The notes under the pieces were generated by a model. That model was given only the letters and a program-made list of their open reading frames with translations, did no database searches and had not been told where the DNA came from. DNA of 64,000 nucleotides, from assembly GCF_030867095.1 (NCBI RefSeq), contig NC_081828.1:3611001-3675000 (forward strand), read 5' to 3'. Positions 1-9,400 of the stretch are shown here, one piece after another. Position numbers and translations under genes: made by a program. This DNA comes from Alligator mississippiensis. Taxonomy: Eukaryota > Chordata > Crocodylia > Alligatoridae. Each line of letters begins with the position of its first letter. Within the stretch, counting starts at the first letter, position 1.

Positions 1-376
1 AGTGAATGTTCAACTCTGCTGTGCTGCACAAAGCAGCGCGGTGTCAGCGCCGGGTGAAACAGCTACGTTATTAAGAAGCAGTAGTTTTGCTACTCAGGGC
101 ATAGGGTGGTGTCTGTAGGTCTCGCCCACATCTAGTCTCTGCCCCAAGGACCTTACGGGGCAGAGAGGTGAGGTTGCGAGATGCCAAGTGGTACATCCAG
201 ATTCATACACAGGGTTAATAGCTGAACCTGGACCAGGCCTCTGGCTTCCTATCCCCTTGCCTGGGGTCCTACCCACTAGACCTGGAGGTGGTCATCGCAC
301 TGGTGGCCAACAACCCTCTTTGGCAGGATGACTCCCACAGCCTCCCATATCCTAGAAACACCCTTTGCCACCTTAC
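1..376 (-). other. Intron 13 of copy A (partial)
   Basis: Sequence after the exon 13 donor of copy A. I see no exon 14 here (no match to the [16 protein letters not shown] segment) and no recognisable repeat. Confidence 0.7.
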
Positions 377-485
377 CCAGGAGCTTCCCTGGATAGCCAA
401 GGGTGAAGGCTGGCCCCAGGACCGGACACAGCACCACGTCCAGCTGGAGTTTCTTCCATTTGGCAATGAACTCCGTGCGATAGGC
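377..485 (-). CDS. FAAH: Copy A exon 13 (residues 462-497)
   Basis: Encodes [19 protein letters not shown] and [13 protein letters not shown], and ends one base into codon 498 with donor G|GTAAGG. It is the last exon of copy A inside the window. Confidence 0.92.
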
Positions 486-3400
486 CTGGGGGGAGAGTGC
501 GGGAAGGGAGCCATAAAATACCTGGAGCTGCCCAGCTGTGGTGTGGGGGTGATACTATGGCATAGGGCCATTTGGAGCGCAGCGGGGAGATACGCCTGCC
601 CTACAGAGCCCCGGGGATGAGACTGAACCACACTGACAACTGCGACGTGCTGAGCAATGTGTCCCCGGCTCAGGCTGGGAGCAGCTCAGTGCATAGGGAA
701 GCTCAGCAGCCTTAAGCCCAGGTGTCTTCAGCCCCTTCCCGGGTATGGGAAAATTAACTCGGGGGTCAGTGCCCAGAGACAGCATGACTGAGTCCAGGGC
801 AGCTCAGAGGCTCCAGATGCCAAAGGCCAATAAAACAGAGCCCAACACTTCTACAGCAGGACAAATCAGGATTTCTAGGGTCCGACTCGTGCTTTTGGGG
901 CCTCCGGGGCTGGCCACGGCGAGTGCCGGTGCATCCCGACCGCGCTTCGTTGGCAGGGCTCGCGCTTTGTGTTCTGCGCGTGCGGAGCCTCGTATTTACC
1001 AGCACGCAGGCTTGGTGCTGCCACATCGCCTTGGCTGACCTGGAATTCGAAGCAGAGGGATGTAGATGAGGTTCAAGCAGCCGGAAAGGCAGCGCAGCTG
1101 GAGGTGGGAGCAGCGCCGTCCGTTTGGGATCAGAGAATCGTTGACTGGCAGGGCCCTGGGGTTCACATCTGCTCCAGGCAGGATCAGACCTGTCTAGACC
1201 AGTGCGGACCAACCTTTTTGGCTGGTGTGCTGTGAATTAGCCCCATACGCTCCCCAAGAGCCACTTTGATTCCCCTTTCCCCTGCCCCATCTGCTGCTCT
1301 GGCTTCTGCTGTCTGCCCTATCTGCTGCTCTGCTGTCTGCTCCCGCCCCGGTCTGCCCCGGTCTTGAACTGTGCCAGCCAAGCATCCATCTTCCCTTGCT
1401 CTTAAACACTTTGTTAGCAACCCTCTCAAAGAAACCCTGGGCATTGCGCCCGAAACATCAAAACCGCCCTTGAACTGCTCACAGGTGATGCAGGGGCACT
1501 GCCCATGTGCTGCCACTGCGTGCTGGTAAGCGCATCCTTGTAATTCAATGGTGGCAATTTAATCTTCAAATTCCCATCAGTTGTTTCTGTCTGAATGGCC
1601 CAAACATGCAAATGAGACAGTCTCTAAGAGAGTCAGAGAGAGAAAGGACCATCCGGGGCGGAGGTATGAGGTTAAGATTTAGGGAATCTGGGTTAATCAG
1701 ACTGCTAGAGCCACGGGGCTGGACGGGACCCCCAGAGGTCACATCTAGTCCAACCCCCTGCCTGAGCCAGGATCAGCCCTGTGCAAACCAGCTCAGCTTT
1801 GTAAAACTACCGTCAACTGATGCAATGCAAGCCATTACACCCCACCCTGCTACGGGGAAAGCAGGGGGATCACGGCAGTCCGTGAGCTGCTGCTTCAAAC
1901 GTTAATATACATTCAAGCAATCCCATAGAGGCCATGCCCCCTCTACAGAGAAAGGCAGCCCTCCTCCCCCAGTCTGTGCCAGTCTGATCATGGCATAAAA
2001 CTCCTTCCTGACCCCAAAATGTGTCGGTCTGATCCTGAGCAGAGGGGCAAGACCCTCTAGCCAGAAACCTCCAGCTTGAAGTCGCAGCAGGAGCTGCGCC
2101 TCAGACCTCCGTGTCAAGCACTCCTGCTCGCTGTCTCATGATGCTCAAAGCACAGACCGGTTCCTGGCCTTGGAGGGACATGCTGGGTCCACATCTGCTG
2201 CTCATATACTACATCCCAAGGCCTCAGTGGATACCGTTCTTTACCTTCATCATCTTCACCTGGAAGGAAGACCTCAGGGCCCTTACTGGACTACCACGTC
2301 TGCGGGCTTGAAGGAGGAATTGCTTTGAGGACCTCCCAGCTGTCCCCAGTGTTGGTGAGGTGGAGTGCGAGGTGGGCCAGGTGAAGGGGCTCAAGGGCTT
2401 CGTAGCTGCCTGGGCATTCATTTGGATCAGTCTGAGCCTGGCCTTGACTTTCTGTTGCTCACGTGCAACCCAAGGATGAATCTATTGATTCGTCATCCCT
2501 CTCCAGCCTTGGGGGAGCAGCACGTGCTATAATCCACGTTGATTTACCCACGGCAACGCAAAATGGAACAAAAACCTGGAGCTAACGGGGCAGCACCCCA
2601 GAGCGGCTTGATCTACGGATACTAGAAACCTGGCTGAGCGGCACCAGTGGAGGGTCAGGCTCCATCTCAGTCCAGAAAGGGCTTTCCTCTTCTTTGCACT
2701 AAGGCCCTGGCTGCAGACCCGCCCTTTCCCTAGTCCTGTATATGCGACATGCTCTTACCTGACTCCACACAGCGCGTCCAGATGCCAGGCCAGGCGTGGG
2801 AACTGAAAGGGGGCAAACAAGTTTTCATTAGGACCCATCTGTGTGGCAACCCATTCTCCCCAAGGTTTGGACCAGTGAACCCTAAACGTGGTCACTGGGT
2901 TTAGGGCAGTGAACTTACACTGCTGGCACTTCAAATACACGGCTAACCTAGCTCTACTGGATATAAGCCCTGATGCAAACCCAACGAGTCGCGGTTTCGG
3001 TGGGCTTCGGGTCCATCCTCAGCTCCTTTTAGTCTGGAAGATCCCCAAGCTGTTTACTAACAAAACACACTTCTGGGGTGGAAGACGGCATCCAGAAATG
3101 CACAGTGGGGCATGCTGAAGGAGTTCACTCAGGCCAGAGGATGCCCGTGTCGCTCCTACACAGAGGTCCCTTGTGCGTGCACTGTGTTGGTGCTGCACAC
3201 GTGAGGATGGACTCGCCTCCACCATGCCTCGTGCAAGTAGGCCAGTGTTTCCCTGTCTTACAGGCCTAGAAGATACGTGGTTGGGCTCACAGGGACAATG
3301 CTACTTTGGGCCAAGGGTCAAGGAGTAAGTCACTGGGGCAGATTTGCAGCTGCGGTGTTTGAAGGCCAGAAGGCACCGCTAGGCCACGGGGCCTGACCTC

Positions 3401-6400
3401 TGGCATAAACACCGCCGGGGTCCTCCTGTATTAAACTCAGCAGGTTGGCTCAACCACACCTTCACAAAAGCCTCCAGTCTCGAGGGCTTGAAAGGAGGAG
3501 CATCCACCACTTGCTAGCTTAGTTCATCTTCACTTCCCATCAATATTCGAGCCAGGTGGGATGTACTTCTAGCACCTGCCTTCTCTCTGTACTCTCTAAA
3601 CCTGCTCACCTCTGAAGTCACCTGCTTTCTCGTTAACACAAGAAGCTCCTCAAGCCTCTGGGTTTTTTCAGGCCTCAAATAACCTTTGCTACAGCCCCCC
3701 TTGAGTCAGCCAGCGAAAGCTGGAGTCAAATGTATATGGGAAGGTGGGATGGAGAGACGCCGGGCAGTGTATTCCTTGGTGTCACCATTGCTTGTGTCCA
3801 ACCTCTCATCAAAGCCTCTCTTGGGCTTACCGCCGAGGTGCAAACCCATCCGAAGGTCCAGGAACTGCAACACCGCCCGCCCGCCCGCCCGCTGCGCATA
3901 CAGGAGGGACTGACCAGAGGCCTAACCAACAGCGCCAGTGTTTTCTTCACCAAACTTGGAATCCGATAGCAATTCACCTGGGGCTTCAAGCCTGGGTCCA
4001 CAAGGTCTTGTGCACTGGAAAAGAGGGGACGGAGAGGAGACAACATTTGTTTTGCACCCAGTCGCTCACTATTTTTTGCTATCTTAGTGGCTGGAAGCAA
4101 ACTCTCCTGGCGATGAACTCTGGCCGTCATTTTACAGCAACAGAGAGGGCTGTTGGACACTGCGGGACGCCCGGGCCTGACTCGACTCTGGTTCACATGG
4201 TGCTAAGCCGGGAGTGATGCCAATGTAACGGGTGAGAGGAGAATCCAATACAGAGGGTGCGATTTGCCAGCACAAATCCATTGTCTTGGGGGTGCTCCAT
4301 TGGGTTTGGGCAGCAGTGAACACGAGCAGGATTCGGCCTTCTGTTCAAATCCTCATAGGCACCGAGGGAGGAAGAAATCCACTCCCAACCCTCTTGATTT
4401 CAATCATAGCCTGGCAGCTTCAGGATCGGCATCTGCCTGCTGTTGGGTGCCCACCTCTAAGGGGGTTGCTGGAGGGTCTCTGGAGCAGGGCACGCTGCGA
4501 GGAGCTCACCGGAGCAGTGTGCAACGGGGTGTAAGTAAAGCACGTGTGGCTTCTCCACCCTCTGCGCAGCTTGGCTGCCCCTCATGAGCCGTCCTGTGGC
4601 TGCTGGGAGCTGATATGGGACAGCTTTGGCAAGGACAGAGAGGCAGGGAGCATTTCTTGCTCCGTCTGCTATCACTTGTGATGTTCCTGCATGCACCAGA
4701 TTTAGCCAGGCCTTTTTTCCGATGCTGGCCGCAGCATATCACGGGCAACGCTCCGCTGCCTGTTTTGCCCATCTCCCCATCTCCACTGCAGTTACTATTT
4801 AAGCCAAGGGAAGAACTCCTCTAGTGGCCTAGAGGCAGCACATCAACCTCCAGCCATTGCACGTCCCAACTGAAAGCTGAGCGAGGCTATTTTCTAGCCC
4901 AGCGGGATGCCGCCTTGCTGCTCCGTAACAGCACCCTTCATCAGCTGCCCTGCCCGTTACCCCCAGTGCTGCCGGCATGCAGATCCAGGCCGGGGCATTC
5001 GTACTCACAACAGGTCCATGAGCGTGGAGCCCCCATCGGCGAACACGCCTCTCATGAAGAGTTCGTTGACCACGTAGTCGACTCGCGGGGGAGCGAAGGG
5101 CACTAGCTGCACCGAAGCAGAAGGTGAGTCCGTAGGCAAGCAGGACACCATCAGAGCTCAGGAACCGCTGCAGATGGAGTGCCTGCTACTGGGGTGGGAG
5201 GGGTCTCACTGGTGTGACTGGGTGCTACTGGGGCCACTCAGACTAAGCGAATGAGCACGTGGCTCCATGAGGCTCCTAGCGTATGGGACTCGAACTCAGC
5301 GCCTTGTGGGGGTCAGGTTTTCATTGCATAGAAACAAATCCTAGCAGCAATCCAGCCCTTTAGGGCTACACAGCTTGGCCCTTAGATCCTCTGGAGGGGA
5401 CTTGATTAACCTGCACGGCCCCTCGGCCCCAGGACCCCGGCTCCCTTGTGCTGGATGGACTTGGAGCTCCCCATGTGACGAGCCCGAGAGCTCGCTCGCA
5501 CACCCAGGGGACCCAGCCTGCTAAGCCTGTGACGTGGTTAGGTCCGTCCTCCCACCCCCACTTCCAGTTCCCCTCTGCCAGCCTTTGCTGGGTGGTTCCT
5601 TGCACCATAAAGACGATGCAGCCTTGCAGGACGGCAGCTGCGGGTGACAGGAGAGACGCAGCCTCGGAGCAAGAGGTGGGGACAGCGGGGCTCACCGTGT
5701 GCCCGGCCTCCTGGAGAAGGTCCCTGGTCTCCCGCACGGCCCGTCTCATGCAAGGGGGGAGCAGGAAGTAGCCGTCGGTCTCGTAGTACCCGATCCGAAG
5801 GGGGGTGGAAGCGCAGAAGAGCTGGGAGCGAAGGGGATGAAGCCACGACTGTAGTCCAGCCCTTCCCCAGGCCTGGATCAACTCCCAAGCATCTGGGCAA
5901 TGGGTGTTCCTGGCCCCCAAAGTGGCGTCAGACACCGCCCGCGCCCCAGGACTCAAGAGATGTTGGGAAGGGGGTTGGTTCAACCCCCCGTTTGGGTCGG
6001 CGGCCACTGCAAGCCTGACGGCACTTGCTAAGGTTACGGCAAGGGTGGCCATCCCAGAGCACACGTGCTACAAGCGGCACCGGCACGGGCAGCCTCTGTG
6101 CGTGGCACATGGCAGATCGGGGAGGGAACAGGGAATACAGTGACAGATAGGGCAAGAAGCAGTAAGCAGAGCAAGAGATCAAATGGAGCACAGGGGAGGG
6201 AGCAGGAAGCAGAGCAAAAGATCGAATGGGAAGTGCAGGGTAGGGGGCAGAAAGCAAAGCAGCAGATCAGCTAGGGAGCAGAAAGCAGAGCGACGGGCTG
6301 AATAGGGAACACAGGGCAAGGAGCAGAAATCAGAGCAGCAGATCAAATGGGGAGCACAGGGTAGGGAGCATAGAGCAGAGCAGCAGACCCAACAGGGTGT

Positions 6401-9400
6401 GCACTGCAGGAAGCTGAATGCAGAACAGCAGATCAAATAGGGAGCAGAAATCAGAGCAGCACATCAAATGGGGAGCACAGGGTCGGGAGCAGAGCAGCAG
6501 ATCAAACAGAGTGCAGGGTAGGGAGCGTGCAGCAGAGCAGCAGATCAAACGGTGCACGGGAACAGAAAGCAGAGCAGTCAAGGAACACAGGCCAGGGAGC
6601 AGGAAGCAGAGCAGCAGATGGGACTGGGAGAAGACCGCAGAGCAGCAGATCAGGCAGAGGAACGGGAAGCCCTGCTCCAGCTCCCGAGGTGCGGGTTCAA
6701 GCCCTGCTCTGGCCTCGCGCCCAGGGCTGGTGGGCGCTGGGCCCTCAGGCTGAGGCGGAGCTGGGTGGGTGTGCAGCCCCGTCGTGCACACTCATGGGCA
6801 CACGCGCGCCCCCGCGTGCTGCTGGGGCCAGAAGCTGCTGGGCCTGAACCTCCGGGCGCAGGCGGGCCCGTCCCCCTCGTTGCTGGGGCAGGCGCTGGGG
6901 GCCTCGGGCATGGTACAACCCCCCTTCCCTTTCCCCACCTGGGCCACCAACCATCCCCACATGGGAAACAGCCCTCTTTAGCCCCCCCGGAGCCTGTTTG
7001 CAACACCTGGGCACCGATCCGTGGCTGGATGTTGCCCCCCACCCCACTCCCTGCTCTCTAGAGGTGGCTGCTTTCTGCAGGGACCCCCAGCTCGGCTCCC
7101 TGATGTCCGAAAGCGGCTTTTTTGGCTTTCTGTCCGCACTCGTGGCAGCTTCCCCGCCCTGCAGGGACGTACCGCATCTCTCTTGCACCACCTCCTAGCT
7201 GGAGAGCGCTTGTCCCGTACTACCAGGGCCCCTTTGGATGCACGGCACAGCGAGCTGCGATCTCGCTGGCGTGAGACGGTAGCCTGGTGTCCGTCCGCTC
7301 GCGGTAGCCATCTCAACGTCACCGGGCCGGCTCGCTCCTGGGCGCCTTACCTTCTCATTGAAGGGGATGGGCGGCACGGTGGGGTCCAGCTGGAACAGGT
7401 CTTCCCCCAGCAGCGCCCTCATGCACAGAGCCAGGCCGTCCACGTCCCGCGCCATGGGCCCGATCGTTCCCGTCACTGCAAGGAGGGAAGGACGCGCATA
7501 GCACTTAAACGAAGGGGGCTGGAGGCCAGCCAGGAAGGAAAGGAAAAGGACCGGGCTGATGAGCGAGCGGCTGGACCCAGCCCCACTTTGGGCAATTCTG
7601 GAGCCACTCCTATCCTCCTTCCTGGTTTTAAAGGAAAAATTATTGAGCAGGGACATACCTGATAGAAGCCCCGGGACCGGGCTCGTCACTCCGGAGAGGC
7701 TGCAGAAGAGGGGCACAAAGCAGGAAGGGGGTGTATAGGGAGCCAGGCTCCTTCATTATTTTGTAGGGCATTGCTTTTGTTGTGGTCACCCCCCAGGACC
7801 CCGCATGGCACCGGCCATGGAGCCCCCGTTACCGCATCCAGCTTGCGGCTCTAGGAGGAGGCTACAGCTTGCAGCGGGGTGAGGGGCTACAGCGTCTAAG
7901 CCGGCAGGTTTTGCAGGGATGGATGGACTGGACCAACTCTTCCCCGCATCTTTTCAATGAGACGTTGGAGGATAAGGGGGCGAAGTGGACAGCAAGGACT
8001 TTGGAGGGATCCCACCAGCTTGGTGGGAAATGGATGGATTTGCAATTGGTTTCTGAGGGACACCTCGCAGCTGGAGCGGAGGATGCGGGCGCCAAGAGCG
8101 ATGGTCCCGAGGACATCGCCGACTATTGCACGCCCCGCGTGGAAGCAGTGAACGTGAAGCTGCCTGGCCCCGGTGACCCATCCAAGGTCACCTGCAGCCT
8201 GCCGGGACCAGCGCTCGGCACCTACCTGAGCCTCTTGCCTGTGGGTTTGAGGCCGCAGAGGCCGCAGAAGCTGGACGGCAGGCGGATGCTGCCTCCTAGG
8301 TCGGACCCAAAGCCCAGGATGGACCCTCCTGCGGCGATCAGCGCTCCCTCCCCTCCGGAGGAGCCCCCGGGGCTCTTGCGATGGTCCCAGGGATTCAGCG
8401 TCTGGCCGAAGATTGCATTGCTGCAGTCGTAGCTGGGAGAGAGCAGCCGGAGTCAGCCCGATGCTGGAAAGGCCCCGGCTTCTCCCCGTGTGTCCTAACC
8501 CTGAGGAACCTGCCATTTCCCTGGGGGCACAGCCCCTCACCCCCAAATATACCGACATCCCTGTGAGACCCACACCTCTGTTGGGGCGCTGAAGCAGAAA
8601 GAGACATGGAAGAGGCCTAGGAAACGGTGGCGGAGCAGGGAATGCAACCCAGGCCTGTCCCCCACCACTGAAAATACTTAACGCTGCTCTGCCCTACGTG
8701 CACGGAGGTGACTGCTTTTGTCCCCAGGGCCTCTGCAGAGTCCCAAAGAGGAGACACACACGCAGTGCTCTCTCCTCTCTCTCTTTCTCACCGGTCTTGC
8801 CATTTCCCTTCGTTTCAAACAAAGCCCAGTGTCAGCTGAACGGAGAAGGAGGATATCAATCATTGCTGGGTATAGAAACAATCGTCAGCTCATGGAAGAG
8901 TGAATCATTCAGGAAACAAGCTCATGGAGCAGGAGGCAGAGTCAATCATTGAACTCCCATGATAGCGGATTTAACAAATGCTATGTCCTTAGACCAACGC
9001 GGCTACAACCAACACCCCTGAAACAGGATTCCTCCGGGCACAGGACTTTGAGTTGCAGGGCATGGGGAGGGGAGAACATGCAACGACGTATTACTTGAAC
9101 AGGGACTGCGGGATGTTGGTTATCGCGAAGGGAATGGCCCCCTGACGCTTTAAGACCTGGACTAACACACTGTCCTCCTGCTCTGGCGGGCCGAGGAACG
9201 GGGCGAAACCGCAGGTGGAGAGGTGACCCTTTGGGGAGGAGAAACGACACTCGTTAGGGTTGCTGCACCTCCCGCCAGCTGCAGACCGGGGCTTCCTCTC
9301 ATCGTGGGGGGGATAGAAACCCAGGACCAAGAGCCCCCGGGAGAGATCACGGGGCCATTGTCCTGCTGAAGCCCCTCCATGCTCCTCTGCTTTGGGCCTA

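Noticed and set aside
3726..4217. Frames of about 156 residues on both strands
   Set aside because: They overlap exon 10 of copy A, which alone accounts for the conserved part. The rest is intron.
6330..7061. Overlapping frames rich in Leu/Cys (minus) and Gln/Ser/Arg (plus)
   Set aside because: Products of the GCAGAGCAGCAGAT minisatellite and GC-rich flank, with no family resemblance and no splice or start context.
7782..8432. 216-residue plus-strand frame opposite exon 5 of copy A
   Set aside because: It is the antisense shadow of the conserved amidase-signature exon and its GC-rich intron.
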